The position numbers were made by a program, and so were the translations under genes. 64,000 nucleotides of DNA from NCBI GenBank assembly GCA_943788865.1, contig CALSRX010000004.1:124001-188000 (forward strand), written 5' to 3'. The stretch comes from an uncultured Polaribacter sp. (GTDB taxonomy: Bacteria > Bacteroidota > Bacteroidia > Flavobacteriales > Flavobacteriaceae). Each line of letters opens with the position of its first letter. The first letter of the stretch is position 1. The notes beneath the pieces were generated by a model. That model searched no databases. It was not told the DNA's origin and saw only the letters and a list, made by a program, of their open reading frames with translations. This document shows, in pieces, positions 16,899 through 27,485 of this stretch.

Positions 16899-17933
16899 AT
16901 GGCTAAAGAATCACAACCTAAAGAAGAAATAGAACTAGGATCTTTATTTATTATCATTGGAAAAGGATTCTCTAATCTGTTTAATTTTATAGCATCCCTT
17001 TTTAAAGGGCTGTATCATCTATTCATTTTGTTTTTATTATTTATAAAAGCGAATATTATTAAGCTTTCTCTTGCAGCACTTATTGGAGGAGCAATTGGAA
17101 CTTTTTTTGAACTGAATAAAACACAAACTTTTGGCGCAGATATGCAAGTTCAGCCAAACTTTAAGAGCTCGAGACAATTGTATAATAACGTAAACTATTA
17201 CAACGATTTAGTAAAGCAAAAAGATACAGTTACTTTAGCCGAAACATTTAACCTTTCAACAGAAAATGCCGCTTCACTTAAGAAATTTGAAATATTTCCT
17301 ATAAAAAATGGCAATGACCTTTTAACTTCTTACGACGATTTAATTTTATCTGTTGATACGTTAACAGCAAAAAGTTATTCTTTTGAAACCTTTAAAAACA
17401 CCTTTACTGATTTTGATTATAGAGTTCATAATATTCATGTTATTGCAACTAAAAATGATGTATTCTCTAAGCTAGATCAAGTCATAATTTCATCTGTTGT
17501 AAACAACAAGTTTTTTAACAAAGTAAAAACATTAACAAACGAAAATTTAAACAGAACAGATTCTCTCTTAAGACAAAATTTAACTCAGATAGATTCTTTA
17601 AGAAGAGTTTATATGACCGTTTTAATTGAAGAATCTAAAAAAGTAAATTCGGGCACAAATATAGATTTAGGAGGAACAAAAAGAACGACCAAAGAATTAG
17701 AGCTGTTTCAAACCAATAGAATAATCAACAAAGATTTAAAGGAAATTTCTAAAGATAAATCCGAAAAATCTGAAGTGTTAAATATCATTTCAAACTTCCA
17801 ACCTATTGGATATGAAATTAAAGGTATTGATGAGAATTATGTGGTACAAGCAGCTTTATTAGGAATAGCTTTAATGTTTTTGTTTTTATTCTTAAAACAG
17901 TTAGACACTTACCTAAACAACTATAAAGAATAG
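16899..17933 (+). CDS. Wzz-like chain-length / exopolysaccharide-associated membrane protein
   Basis: A 344-residue inner-membrane protein with a hydrophobic block at about residues 38-70 (ending LAALIGGAIGTFFE), a largely helical periplasmic part with coiled-coil stretches such as LRQNLTQIDSLRRVYMTVLI, and a C-terminal membrane helix (AALLGIALMFLFLFLKQL) ending in a short cytoplasmic tail. This two-helix layout is that of Wzz/chain-length determinant proteins, which set polysaccharide length during Wzy-dependent polymerisation. It precedes the polysaccharide cluster but is separated from it by a truncated PorP/SprF gene. The similarity is topological, so the role is inferred. Confidence 0.6.
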   Translation: MAKESQPKEEIELGSLFIIIGKGFSNLFNFIASLFKGLYHLFILFLLFIKANIIKLSLAALIGGAIGTFFELNKTQTFGADMQVQPNFKSSRQLYNNVNYYNDLVKQKDTVTLAETFNLSTENAASLKKFEIFPIKNGNDLLTSYDDLILSVDTLTAKSYSFETFKNTFTDFDYRVHNIHVIATKNDVFSKLDQVIISSVVNNKFFNKVKTLTNENLNRTDSLLRQNLTQIDSLRRVYMTVLIEESKKVNSGTNIDLGGTKRTTKELELFQTNRIINKDLKEISKDKSEKSEVLNIISNFQPIGYEIKGIDENYVVQAALLGIALMFLFLFLKQLDTYLNNYKE

Positions 17934-17934
17934 G

Positions 17935-18513
17935 GATACATCTTTTCAAATAGAAACGGGCAATTTTACAGGCCCAGATTCATCAGTAGGAGGAGATAGA
18001 AACTTAAATCTTTCTAATTTTGATGTCAGTTTTTTATATCGATTTAATCATTACAGTATTAGTGTAATTATTTCAAACCTTTTAGATAAAGATAAATTAG
18101 AGTTTTCTACAGGAGAACCATTAGTATTAAGACGATATTCTATTTATAACTCGTATATTTTTAATCGATTTTCAAGTAATATTGAGATAGAGCCTTCAAT
18201 TCTTGTAGAGTATTTTGAAAGTGACAAACGATCAAGAACAGATATGAACCTCAAGCTAAGAAAGAGAACTAACAATGGATATATTTGGGTAGGTGTAAGC
18301 TATAATTTTTTAAATGATCAGTTTTTAAAACCAAACAGTGTTGCTCCAATAGTAGGATTAAAAAGAAACAATTTTTATGTTTCTTATGGCTTTGGAATAA
18401 ACACAAATAAAATTCAAAATTTTAATGTTGGTTCTCATATGATAACACTTGGTTTTGATTTTGAAAAGAGACAAAGCTTGGCAAGATGTACTCAGAAGTA
18501 TTATATCTTTTAA
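17935..18513 (+). pseudogene. PorP/SprF-family type IX secretion membrane protein, 5'-truncated remnant
   Basis: One open frame from 17935 to the stop at 18511-18513 reads IETGNFTGPDSSVGGDRNLN onward and ends with NFNVGSHMITLGFDFEKRQS. Alternating strands, SVIISNLLDKDKLEFSTGEP and VAPIVGLKRNNFYVSYGFGI are typical of the C-terminal two thirds of PorP/SprF beta-barrel proteins, which partner SprB-like adhesins in T9SS/gliding. No start codon or signal peptide is present: the frame runs back into the end of the wzz-like gene, so roughly the first 100-130 residues are lost. The break coincides exactly with the wzz-like stop codon. The nearest internal ATG is at 18244. It is probably a deletion remnant, natural or from assembly. 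Confidence 0.72.
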
Positions 18514-18617
18514 TTTGTTTTAAAAGAGAGTGCTTAATTTTTTTATCTTTAGGTTTTTAAAAGGAGATAGAATTCTTTTAAAAAAAAGACAAAACGATTT
18601 TAAAAAACCAACTCTTT

Positions 18618-19736
18618 ATGCATAAAAAAATTGCCTTAATAACAGGAATCACAGGGCAAGATGGTTCATATTTAGCAGAACTTTTATTGGATAAAGGATA
18701 TCTAGTTCACGGAATAAAAAGAAGAGCTTCTAGTTTTAATACACAAAGAATAGATCATTTGTATCAGGATCCACATGCAGAAAACAGAAATTTGTTTTTG
18801 CATTACGGAGACATGTCCGATAGTACTAACTTGATTCGAATTATACAAGAAGTACAACCAGATGAGATTTATAATTTGGCCGCAATGAGTCATGTTCATG
18901 TTTCGTTTGATACACCAGAATATACAGCAAATGTAGACGGGCTAGGAACTCTACGTTTGTTAGAAGCAATTCGAATTTTAAAATTAGAGAAAAAGACTAA
19001 AATTTACCAAGCATCGACTTCAGAATTGTATGGTAAAGTTCAAGAAGTTCCACAAACAGAAACAACTCCTTTTTACCCAAGAAGCCCTTATGGTGTTGCA
19101 AAAATTTATGCTTATTGGATTACTGTAAACTATAGAGAAGCATATAATATTTTTGCCTGTAATGGAATTTTATTCAATCATGAATCTCCAGTTAGAGGAG
19201 AAACCTTTGTAACTAGAAAAATTACAAGAGCAGTTTCTAAGATAGCACTTGGTTTACAAGACAAATTGTTTTTAGGAAACCTTGATGCAAAAAGAGACTG
19301 GGGGCACGCAAAAGATTATGTAAGGATGATGTGGATGATACTGCAAGCAGAAGAACCAGAAGATTGGGTAATTGCAACAGGTAAAACAACCTCTGTTAGA
19401 GACATGGTTACAATGGCTTTTGCAGAAGTAGGAATAGTATTAGAATTTAGAGGAACAGGAAAAGAAGAAAAAGGAATAGTAAAATCGTGCAATAATTCTG
19501 ATTTTAAAATTGAAATAGGCAAAGAAGTAATTTCTATTGATCCACATTATTACAGACCTACAGAAGTAGATTTGTTAATAGGTGATGCAACCAAAGCAAA
19601 AGAAAAACTTGGTTGGACACCAGAATATTCTTTAGAAGAATTGATCAAAGAAATGATGCAAAATGATTTACAAATCATGCAAAAAGAATTGTATTTAAAA
19701 AAAGGGGGGCATCAAATAAACAACAACTATGAATAA
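18618..19736 (+). CDS. gmd: GDP-mannose 4,6-dehydratase
   Basis: A 372-residue short-chain dehydrogenase of normal Gmd length. The Rossmann motif [20 protein letters not shown], the GDP-mannose region [20 protein letters not shown], the [15 protein letters not shown] active-site serine/threonine region and the YxxxK pair in [14 protein letters not shown] are all present. It converts GDP-mannose to GDP-4-keto-6-deoxymannose, the first step to GDP-L-fucose. It overlaps fcl by 8 bp and is the first intact gene of the polysaccharide cluster, so the operon promoter should lie in 18514-18617, where only a weak TATCTTTA is seen. Confidence 0.96.
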   Translation: MHKKIALITGITGQDGSYLAELLLDKGYLVHGIKRRASSFNTQRIDHLYQDPHAENRNLFLHYGDMSDSTNLIRIIQEVQPDEIYNLAAMSHVHVSFDTPEYTANVDGLGTLRLLEAIRILKLEKKTKIYQASTSELYGKVQEVPQTETTPFYPRSPYGVAKIYAYWITVNYREAYNIFACNGILFNHESPVRGETFVTRKITRAVSKIALGLQDKLFLGNLDAKRDWGHAKDYVRMMWMILQAEEPEDWVIATGKTTSVRDMVTMAFAEVGIVLEFRGTGKEEKGIVKSCNNSDFKIEIGKEVISIDPHYYRPTEVDLLIGDATKAKEKLGWTPEYSLEELIKEMMQNDLQIMQKELYLKKGGHQINNNYE

Positions 19737-20784
19737 AGAAGCAAAAATCTATGTTGCTGGCCATAGAGGTTTAGTTGGAAGTGCTATTGTAAAAAACTTA
19801 CAGCAAAAAGGGTATTTAAATATTCTTACCAAAACTCATCAAGAAGTAGATTTAACAAATCAGCAAGAAACTGCTGATTTTTTTGCTATAGAAAAACCAG
19901 AATATGTGTTTTTAGCTGCAGCAAAAGTTGGTGGAATCTTAGCAAATAACAACTTTAGAGCAGATTTTATTTATGAAAACTTAATGATTCAAAACAATGT
20001 AATTCATCAAAGTTATGCTCATAAAGTAAAGAAGTTGTTATTTTTAGGGAGCACCTGTATTTATCCTAAAAACGCAAATCAACCCATAAAAGAAACAGAA
20101 ATTTTAACCAACGTATTAGAGTATACAAACGAACCTTATGCTATTGCAAAAATTGCAGGAATAAAACTATGTGAAAGTTATAATTTACAATATGGAACCA
20201 ATTTTTTATCGGTAATGCCCACCAATTTATATGGGCCAAATGATAATTTTGACCTAGAAAAATCACATGTATTACCCGCCTTGATTCGAAAAATTCATTT
20301 AGCCAAATTACTGGCAGAAAAACAAACAAAAAGGGTTTTAGAAGATTTAAAAGTTGATGGCATAGACAAAGCAAATGAGATTTTATCAAAAGTTGGAGTA
20401 TCGACTAACAGTGTAGAAATTTGGGGCTCAGGGAAACCCAAAAGAGAGTTTTTATGGTCAGAAGACATGGCAGACGTCTGTGTTTTTTTAATGGAAAAAA
20501 TAGATTTTAAGAACACTTTTCATCCGCAAGAAAAAGAAATTAGAAACACCCACATAAATATTGGAACAGGTGTTGATATCTCTATTCAAGAATTGGCAGA
20601 AGTAATAAAAAAAATAATTGGGTTTAAAGGAGAATTTATATTTAACACAGAAAAACCAGATGGCACCCTTCGAAAAGTAACAGATGTTTCTAAAATTCAC
20701 GAATTAGGCTGGAAACATACCGTTAAGTTAGAAGAAGGAATTGAAAAATTGTACGCATGGTATCTCCATAAAAAGGATGAATAG
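19729..20784 (+). CDS. fcl: GDP-L-fucose synthase
   Basis: A 351-residue epimerase/reductase with the NADPH motif [17 protein letters not shown] and the catalytic YxxxK in [15 protein letters not shown]. The Fcl signature [18 protein letters not shown] is clear. It turns GDP-4-keto-6-deoxymannose into GDP-L-fucose in the cytoplasm, using the product of gmd directly upstream. About 25-30 extra residues near 180-225 compared with E. coli Fcl form the insertion common in Bacteroidota members. It overlaps the flippase start by 8 bp. Confidence 0.95.
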   Translation: MNKEAKIYVAGHRGLVGSAIVKNLQQKGYLNILTKTHQEVDLTNQQETADFFAIEKPEYVFLAAAKVGGILANNNFRADFIYENLMIQNNVIHQSYAHKVKKLLFLGSTCIYPKNANQPIKETEILTNVLEYTNEPYAIAKIAGIKLCESYNLQYGTNFLSVMPTNLYGPNDNFDLEKSHVLPALIRKIHLAKLLAEKQTKRVLEDLKVDGIDKANEILSKVGVSTNSVEIWGSGKPKREFLWSEDMADVCVFLMEKIDFKNTFHPQEKEIRNTHINIGTGVDISIQELAEVIKKIIGFKGEFIFNTEKPDGTLRKVTDVSKIHELGWKHTVKLEEGIEKLYAWYLHKKDE

Positions 20785-22084
20785 AAAAAAGATCATATTT
20801 AAAAATGTTTCTTTAGGAGTTTTTTATAAAATCTTAAACATGGCAATTGTTTTTACAACAATTCCTTTGTTATTAAACTATTTAGAAAAAGAACAATACG
20901 GAATTTGGGTAACAATTTTTTCGTTAGTAAATATTGTTTTTTTTGTTGATGCAGGTATTGGTAATGGATTAAAAACAAAACTTTCTGAAGCATTAAGCTT
21001 AAAGAATTTTAAGTTAGCGAAGTCTTATATTTCTACAGCCTATATTTCTATTTTTTTAATTTCTGTCTTAGTTTTATGTATTGGTGTTGCAGGCATTTTT
21101 TTGATAAACTTACAAGAGTTATTTAATACTACAATTGCAGAAAATGAGCTAAAAACGGTGTTATTAGTAACCCTTTTTTTAGTGACAACAAGTTTTGTTT
21201 TAAACTTATACAAATCGTTTTATTATGCCAATCAACAAGCTTTAAAAGTAGAGTTTGCAATGCTTATTTACCAAGTAACCGTTTTAATCTCTACAACAAT
21301 ATTATTGCATTATTTTCCCAGAAAACTGTTGTTTGTGGCCTTGTTTTACGGTTCTTTAAATATTCTTGTCGGTCTTGCTTTTACTTTTTTGTTTTTTAAA
21401 AAAAACAAAAAAATACAACCCTCTATTGCTGCTTTTAGCAAAGAAAAAGTAAAAGATTTAATGAGTTTAAGTTTGGCTTTTTTTGGCATTCAATTATGTA
21501 TGATTGTAATTTTTGCAACAGATAATTTAATTATTACTAAGTTACTTGGCCCAAGTGATGTTACAAATTATGATGTAGTTTATAAATTATTTCAAGTTGC
21601 AATTACAATTTCGGTTATTGCACAGGATCCTTTTTGGGCGTTATATACAGATGCTTATCAAAAGCAAGATTTTACTTGGATTAAGAAAACAATTATTCGA
21701 CTTAATAAGCTGTTCGTTCTTTTTGTTTTTATTATTGTTGGGTTATTTTTTGCGGCAAAACCATTAATTAAAATTTGGATTCAAAGAGACTTATTAATTT
21801 CAACCAGCTTGATTTTATTTATGGCAATTTTTGTGATAATTCGAGTTTACGGAATAATCTACATGACTTTTTTAAACAGTATTGGTAAAGTAAAATTACA
21901 ATTGTGGTTGTATATTTTTGGAGCGATTATTAACATTCCACTATCAATTTATTTTGTAAAAACGGTTAACCTTGGCAATAGCGGAGTTATTCTAGGAACT
22001 GTTTTTAGTATTTTAAGCTTATCTTTAGTTTTACCAATACAAACATTTCAAATTTTAAAGAAAATAGAATCGAAAACTGTTTAA
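20777..22084 (+). CDS. Polysaccharide flippase (Wzx, MOP superfamily)
   Basis: About 435 residues from the ATG at 20777 ([20 protein letters not shown]); the longer frame from 20741 lies inside fcl and is not needed. There are 12 or so hydrophobic segments, starting with the conserved [24 protein letters not shown] region ([20 protein letters not shown]). It should move undecaprenyl-linked oligosaccharide repeat units across the inner membrane. It sits between sugar-nucleotide synthesis and glycosyltransferase genes, as expected for a Wzx/Wzy system. Confidence 0.88.
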   Translation: MNRKKIIFKNVSLGVFYKILNMAIVFTTIPLLLNYLEKEQYGIWVTIFSLVNIVFFVDAGIGNGLKTKLSEALSLKNFKLAKSYISTAYISIFLISVLVLCIGVAGIFLINLQELFNTTIAENELKTVLLVTLFLVTTSFVLNLYKSFYYANQQALKVEFAMLIYQVTVLISTTILLHYFPRKLLFVALFYGSLNILVGLAFTFLFFKKNKKIQPSIAAFSKEKVKDLMSLSLAFFGIQLCMIVIFATDNLIITKLLGPSDVTNYDVVYKLFQVAITISVIAQDPFWALYTDAYQKQDFTWIKKTIIRLNKLFVLFVFIIVGLFFAAKPLIKIWIQRDLLISTSLILFMAIFVIIRVYGIIYMTFLNSIGKVKLQLWLYIFGAIINIPLSIYFVKTVNLGNSGVILGTVFSILSLSLVLPIQTFQILKKIESKTV

Positions 22085-22849
22085 ATGGAAAAAAATCCTT
22101 TTTTTACAATAATTACAGTTTCTTTTAACTCAGAAAAAACAATTAAAGAAACAATTGAATCTGTTTTACATCAAACAGTTACCAATTTTGAATACATTCT
22201 TATCGACGGGAAATCATCAGATAAAACAGTTGAAATTATTCAAAGTTTTGTAGATCAATTTAAAGAAAAAGAAATTTCATATCAATGGATATCTGAAAAA
22301 GACAAAGGAATTTATAATGCTTTTAATAAAGGAATTAAATTATCAAAAGGCAATTGGATTTCTTTTTTAGGCTCAGATGATATTTATTTAAAAGGAGCAT
22401 TAAACACTTATAAGAATCACCTGGAACACACTTCAAAAGAAATAGATTTTATACATTCAAAGGTACAAGTTGAAAACGGGAAAATGTTTGCGAACCCATT
22501 TAAATGGAAAAAATTTAAACGAAAAATGACAATTGCGCATGTTGGTTGTTTTCACAACAAAGAATACTTTATCAAATATGGATTATTTAATGAGACATAT
22601 AAAATTGCTGGAGATTATGAGCTCTTGCTTAGAGCAAAAGACAACTTAAAAACTTATTGGGTTAATGAGTTAACAGTTATTATGGGTAATCAAGGAATAA
22701 GCAATCATCAAATTAAAAAAGTTTATCTTGAAACAACAAAAGCAAAAATAGAAACCGCAAATAGCACTATTTTTATTGCAAAAATGGAGTATTATTTATG
22801 GATGTTAAAGTATCAGGCAAAAAAATTACTATATGCGTTTACTAAATAA
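22085..22849 (+). CDS. Glycosyltransferase family 2
   Basis: A 254-residue GT-A enzyme with no membrane segment at its N-terminus. It starts MEKNPFFTIITVSFNSEKTI and carries the nucleotide-sugar region ILIDGKSSDKT, the EKDKGIYNAFNKGIKLSKGN stretch and a DxD-type SFLGSDDIY motif. It would add one sugar to the lipid-linked repeat unit at the cytoplasmic face. It follows the flippase stop directly (0 bp gap) and overlaps the next gene by 17 bp. The sugar added is unknown. Confidence 0.9.
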   Translation: MEKNPFFTIITVSFNSEKTIKETIESVLHQTVTNFEYILIDGKSSDKTVEIIQSFVDQFKEKEISYQWISEKDKGIYNAFNKGIKLSKGNWISFLGSDDIYLKGALNTYKNHLEHTSKEIDFIHSKVQVENGKMFANPFKWKKFKRKMTIAHVGCFHNKEYFIKYGLFNETYKIAGDYELLLRAKDNLKTYWVNELTVIMGNQGISNHQIKKVYLETTKAKIETANSTIFIAKMEYYLWMLKYQAKKLLYAFTK

Positions 22850-24020
22850 ATCCATCGTTTTTAGCAGCATTTTCGCATTGTTTTCTGAAGCTTTTTATTT
22901 TCATTACGGAATAGATATAAAACTTTATTATTTAATTCTTATCTCTAACTTTTTTCTTTTTTCCTACTATAACAAAGTAACAATTCATAAAAACCTTTTA
23001 ATTATGATTGGGTTTTTAACAATACATGGTGTTATAAGCTATGTTTGGTTACACCACCCAATAAAATCACTCATTGCTCAATTAGCAGGAATTTCAATCA
23101 GTAGTATTTATTATTATAATTTTATTAAAAACTACAGTGTAAAAAAAGTGTTTGATGTATATCTAAATGTTTCCTTTTTCATTGCGTTAATAGCGATACC
23201 AATGTTTTATCTTCAAATAAATTCATTTTCAGAATACAGGCTTAACGGTATACTAACAGAGCCAGCACATTATGCCGCTATAATGCTTCCTGCTGCGTAC
23301 GTTTTTTTTAGAGATAAAAAGTATTGGAAATTAACAGTAATAGTAATTACCATTTTCTTATCAAAATCATCAATAGGGTATATTGGTTTAGCTTTAATTT
23401 TAATTTTACCATTATTAAAAACTAAATACTTTTTAAAATATGCATGGATAGCGCTTTTAATAATTGGGTCAAGTGCTTATTATATAAGTACCCAGTGGAA
23501 TAAACCGATAGATGAAAATAAAAGCAATGTATTGGTTAGAAGACTAAAAGAAACAAATAAATCTTTAAGTGCCATATACACAGGTAAATTTGAAACAAAC
23601 ACAAATTTAAGCACGTATGCTTTTTTAAGCAATGGATTTATTTCTAAAAACATATTTATAGACAAACCTTTAGGAACAGGTCTTGGAAGTTATCAATATG
23701 AATATGACTTGTATTATCCTTTAATAAAACCTCCGCCATATTTAGTGCAATTAAAACAGTCAAAAATTAATAGAACAGACGCAAATTCTTTATTTTTAAG
23801 AATGTTAGCTGATTTAGGTGTTTTTGCGGTTTTAATTTTTATGTATTTCACTTATAGAAGTTATAAATTATTTAGTAGCGAAAAGAAAATTATTCAACAG
23901 AGTACATTTTTCTATTTAACAGTAAAATTAATAAGAGAAGGCCATTATTTTCCGCCTGAGTTTTACTTTTTTTTACTCATTTTTTTAAAAGATTTTGATG
24001 AAGATATTACATATAGTTGA
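22833..24020 (+). CDS. O-antigen polymerase/ligase-like membrane protein (Wzy/WaaL type)
   Basis: A 395-residue protein with about 10 hydrophobic segments and a large periplasmic loop near residues 215-300, the topology of Wzy polymerases and O-antigen ligases. GTGLGSYQYEYDLYYP and the later NSLFLRMLADLGVFAVLIF resemble the H/N-S-x(n)-G region of this family. It probably polymerises repeat units exported by the flippase. A second protein of the same general class is encoded at 25073. Which is polymerase and which is ligase cannot be told from sequence. Confidence 0.75.
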   Translation: MRLLNKSIVFSSIFALFSEAFYFHYGIDIKLYYLILISNFFLFSYYNKVTIHKNLLIMIGFLTIHGVISYVWLHHPIKSLIAQLAGISISSIYYYNFIKNYSVKKVFDVYLNVSFFIALIAIPMFYLQINSFSEYRLNGILTEPAHYAAIMLPAAYVFFRDKKYWKLTVIVITIFLSKSSIGYIGLALILILPLLKTKYFLKYAWIALLIIGSSAYYISTQWNKPIDENKSNVLVRRLKETNKSLSAIYTGKFETNTNLSTYAFLSNGFISKNIFIDKPLGTGLGSYQYEYDLYYPLIKPPPYLVQLKQSKINRTDANSLFLRMLADLGVFAVLIFMYFTYRSYKLFSSEKKIIQQSTFFYLTVKLIREGHYFPPEFYFFLLIFLKDFDEDITYS

Positions 24021-25083
24021 AGATTTTTCAGTAAAAAGTGGAGGATTAAGAACCGTAATTAAAAACCTTGATTTTTATTTAAAAAAGTTAGGACATGATT
24101 CTTTTATATTGGCTTCTGATAAAGAAAAGAACGACGATATTTTTGTTGTAAAAACATCTAATAAATGGTTGTATTCTAAAGAATGGAAGAAAAAGATTAT
24201 TGAAATCACTAATAAAAAAAATATTGATATAATTCATATTCATGGAGCCTGGTTGTACCCACAATATGTAAGCTCAAAAGTTGCTTTTCACAAAAAAATT
24301 CCGATAGTTTTAAGTTTGCATGGAATGTTTCAACCTTGGTTATGGAAAAAAGGAAGATTAAAAAAGAAAATCTATTTTTATTTATTGAGTAAAAAATATT
24401 TTTCAAATGCAGCAATTATTCACACCATAACAACTGAAGAAACAAAAACGATTAGAGGTTTTTTTAAGAGAAATAAATTAGTAGAAATTCCAAATTTAAT
24501 TTCTTTTGAAGAGCAAAAAGAGGATAATAAAAAAATTGAAAAGAATATTCTTTACCTAGGAAGACTTAACAAAACAAAAGGAATTGACATTTTAATTAAA
24601 GCCTTTTCGAAAATTGATAATAAAGAGGTACATCTTCAAATTGCGGGTGGAATTAATTCTTATCAAAAAGAATTAGAAGAATTAATAGAATCTTTAAAGC
24701 TTAAAGAAAAAGTAACTTTTTTAGGAGAAGTTAAAGGCGAGCAAAAAATTAAATTAATTAAAAATGCCTGGGTAATGGCATCTCCAACGTATTCAGATGT
24801 AATAGGAATGGTAAATTTAGAAGCAGCATCTTTAAAAACACCAATGATAACAACATTTAATACTGGATTAAAACCTGAATGGAATTTAAATGGAGGAAAA
24901 TTAATTTACCCAAATGTAGATGAATTATTAGAATCTTTTAATGAAGTATTAAAATGGTCTCTAGAAGAGAGAAATGCTCAAGGAGTTCTTCTCTATAATT
25001 ATGTGAAAAACGAGTATTCTTGGGAGAAAAAGCTAAAAGATTGGGAGCTACTATATAAAAAAGCCATTGTTAATGAGAAATAA
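23998..25083 (+). CDS. Glycosyltransferase family 4
   Basis: About 361 residues from the ATG at 23998 (MKILHIVEDFSVKSGGLRTV); an in-frame TTG at 23995 is less likely. It shows the GT-B pattern: an N-terminal acceptor domain with IDIIHIHGAWLYPQYVSSK, the linker ILYLGRLNKTKGIDILIKAF and the donor-site region SPTYSDVIGMVNLEAASLKT. The first glutamate of the usual EX7E pair is not where expected, a known variation. It overlaps both neighbours and would extend the repeat unit at the cytoplasmic side. Confidence 0.9.
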   Translation: MKILHIVEDFSVKSGGLRTVIKNLDFYLKKLGHDSFILASDKEKNDDIFVVKTSNKWLYSKEWKKKIIEITNKKNIDIIHIHGAWLYPQYVSSKVAFHKKIPIVLSLHGMFQPWLWKKGRLKKKIYFYLLSKKYFSNAAIIHTITTEETKTIRGFFKRNKLVEIPNLISFEEQKEDNKKIEKNILYLGRLNKTKGIDILIKAFSKIDNKEVHLQIAGGINSYQKELEELIESLKLKEKVTFLGEVKGEQKIKLIKNAWVMASPTYSDVIGMVNLEAASLKTPMITTFNTGLKPEWNLNGGKLIYPNVDELLESFNEVLKWSLEERNAQGVLLYNYVKNEYSWEKKLKDWELLYKKAIVNEK

Positions 25084-26287
25084 TTATTTAGAAAGAATAA
25101 CAAAACTATCGTTTTTAGGGTTGGCTTTACTGCCATTGCTAAAAGAAAACCTAAATTCTATTTTAATTATTATATGTGCGCTTTTAACTTTAGTTTACAA
25201 TTTTCAATCAAATGAAAAGAAAAAGAGCAGCCCACAATTTTGGATATTAACATTGCCCTTTTGGATGTTTTTATTGCACGAATTATTAACTCAAGACAAT
25301 AGTTTTGAAAGAGTTTTAGTTCACCTTCCATTTTTAATTTTTCCTTTATTATTTGCGTTTAAACCGAGTTATATAAATAATGATTTAAAAAGAAAATCGT
25401 TATTTGTTTTTCAAATTAGTGTTTTGTTACAGTGCTTTATTTATGTTGTTTTTTTTCTGGTAAACAACCCAATAAGTAAGTTTTTTTATGTTAGAAACAA
25501 CATTCCATTTTTTAGAGAATATGTTTCAGAAAATTATGTTTTCGAAATTCACCCTACCTATTTTAGCTCCTTTTTATTAGTAAGTTTTACGGTTTCACTT
25601 TTTTCATTGATAAAAAAGAAGAGAAATATTTTTGCTATTCTAAATATGGCAATTATGATGTTTTTTATACTCTTATTTTCTTCACGAATGATCGTCTTAA
25701 CACTATTGCTGACAATAGTTTTTTCAGGTATATATCTAATATTACAAAGAGGTATAAAAAAAAGTGTATTCATTATTTTTTCAAGCCTTGTTTTATTAGC
25801 TATTTTGATTTTTCCACTAAAAAATGTTATTGGAAAACGGTTTACAGAAATTAAAACAGAAATAAATAAGCCTATTGTTGGAGAGTATTACAACTCAACA
25901 AATACTAGAATAGCGATTCTAAAATGCTCTTTTATAGTTTTAAAAGAAGCGCCTTTTTTTGGCTATGGAAATCTTTTACAAGAAAAACTTAATAATTGCT
26001 ATAAAGAAAATAACAATAGTAATTTTTATTTAAAACAAACTTTTAACACCCATAATTATTATATAAATTTAGTAGCTTACGGGGGTTGGATCTTCTTCTT
26101 GCTTTTTATAATTTATCTATTTTATATTTATAAAAAAATTAAGTATTCTGCATTGGGATTGTTTTTAGGGGCTCAATTTTTATTAATTAACATAACAGAA
26201 AATTATTTTTCTAGGCATTACGGAATTGTTTTATTCGTTTATTTAATATCAATGTTTATCTTTATGAAAGAAAGAGAAACAGAATGA
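25073..26287 (+). CDS. O-antigen ligase family membrane protein (Wzy_C)
   Basis: About 404 residues from the ATG at 25073 (MRNNYLERITKLSFLGLALL), overlapping the previous gene by 11 bp. Ten or more hydrophobic helices flank a periplasmic region at about 255-330 with EIKTEINKPIVGEYYNSTNT, FFGYGNLLQEKLNNCYKE and the histidine-containing FNTHNYYINLVAYGGWIFF, the Wzy_C/WaaL hallmark. It is either the ligase that joins polymer to a lipid acceptor or a second polymerase. The histidine motif is better preserved than in the gene at 22833. Confidence 0.8.
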   Translation: MRNNYLERITKLSFLGLALLPLLKENLNSILIIICALLTLVYNFQSNEKKKSSPQFWILTLPFWMFLLHELLTQDNSFERVLVHLPFLIFPLLFAFKPSYINNDLKRKSLFVFQISVLLQCFIYVVFFLVNNPISKFFYVRNNIPFFREYVSENYVFEIHPTYFSSFLLVSFTVSLFSLIKKKRNIFAILNMAIMMFFILLFSSRMIVLTLLLTIVFSGIYLILQRGIKKSVFIIFSSLVLLAILIFPLKNVIGKRFTEIKTEINKPIVGEYYNSTNTRIAILKCSFIVLKEAPFFGYGNLLQEKLNNCYKENNNSNFYLKQTFNTHNYYINLVAYGGWIFFLLFIIYLFYIYKKIKYSALGLFLGAQFLLINITENYFSRHYGIVLFVYLISMFIFMKERETE

Positions 26288-27468
26288 AAACCACCCTAAA
26301 AAACATATTATTTATTTCACCGTTTTTTTTCCCAGAACCGATTTCTACGGGTAAATTTAATACAGATTTAGTTATTGCATTAAGAGACGAAGGTCATCAT
26401 GTAAAAACTTTGTGTTTTCACCCCTTTTACCCAAAGTGGAAAACAAAAAGGAGCAATATGCAATTAGAAGGGGTAACTATTATAAGAGGAGGAAAAAGAG
26501 TTTATTACTCTTCAAAAACGTCTGCGAGAAGAATTATTTTAGAATTAAGTTATGCCTTTTTTATTCTTAGAAAAATTTTTAAACATCAAAGGAATACAGA
26601 TATTATAATTCCTGTTTTTCCACCAAGTTTAGCTTTTTATTGCACCTTGCCTTTTTTAAAAAAAGATATTAAAAAAGTTGGTATGGTGCATGATTTACAA
26701 GAAGTTTATTCTCAAGAAAAAAAAGGGTTTTTATTTAAATGGATAAAAAAGAGAATACACAAAGTAGAGAAAAAAGTGTATCAATCTTGTGATAAATTAA
26801 TTTTTCTTTCAAAAGAGATGAAAGAGACAGCTCAAAAGATGTATCAATTAAATGAAGCTAATTTAGCAATACAATACCCATTTGTTAACATTAAAACAAA
26901 TAAAAACAAACGATTTGAAGATTTAGAAAACATCCTTCCAAATAATAAAAAGCACATTGTATATTCTGGAGCTCTAGGAGAAAAACAAAACCCAGTAGAG
27001 CTTTATAACGTATTTAATTATTGTTCAAAAAAACGGCCTCAATTAAGGTTTCATTTTTTCTCTCAAGGAGGTATTTTTGAAAAGTTAAAAGATAAAAACA
27101 CAAACAGTGAAATAAAATTCCACGATTTAGTTGAAATAGAACAAGTAGAGGAGTTATATAAAAAAAGTTTTGTTCAAATAATACCTCAACTTCCTGGGAC
27201 TTCAAAAGGGTCTTTACCTTCTAAATTACCAAACTTGTTAGCATCAAAATGCAATATTTTATGCATTACAGATTCTGGAAGTGATATTGACATCTTATTT
27301 AAAAAGAATCAATTAAAAAAAGTAATTACTTGCTGGAATTTTGAATTAATTTTAAAAAGTATTGATGAGTTTTTACTAGATGAAAAAGTAGACAATTTTA
27401 AACATTTTGAAATATCAGAATCATTATTTCATATAAATTCAATGATTAATACTATTTTAGAACAATAA
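26284..27468 (+). CDS. Glycosyltransferase family 4, WcaI-like
   Basis: A 394-residue GT-B enzyme. Its N-terminus NILFISPFFFPEPISTGKFN followed by DEGHHVKTLCFHPFYPKW resembles the WcaI group of colanic-acid-type fucosyl/glycosyltransferases. VYSGALGEKQNPVELYNVFN marks the donor domain. It starts 4 bp inside the previous gene. Since GDP-fucose is made by the same operon, a fucosyltransferase role is possible but is only an inference. Confidence 0.82.
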   Translation: MKTTLKNILFISPFFFPEPISTGKFNTDLVIALRDEGHHVKTLCFHPFYPKWKTKRSNMQLEGVTIIRGGKRVYYSSKTSARRIILELSYAFFILRKIFKHQRNTDIIIPVFPPSLAFYCTLPFLKKDIKKVGMVHDLQEVYSQEKKGFLFKWIKKRIHKVEKKVYQSCDKLIFLSKEMKETAQKMYQLNEANLAIQYPFVNIKTNKNKRFEDLENILPNNKKHIVYSGALGEKQNPVELYNVFNYCSKKRPQLRFHFFSQGGIFEKLKDKNTNSEIKFHDLVEIEQVEELYKKSFVQIIPQLPGTSKGSLPSKLPNLLASKCNILCITDSGSDIDILFKKNQLKKVITCWNFELILKSIDEFLLDEKVDNFKHFEISESLFHINSMINTILEQ

Positions 27469-27485
27469 TTTGTTAAAGTAACCCT

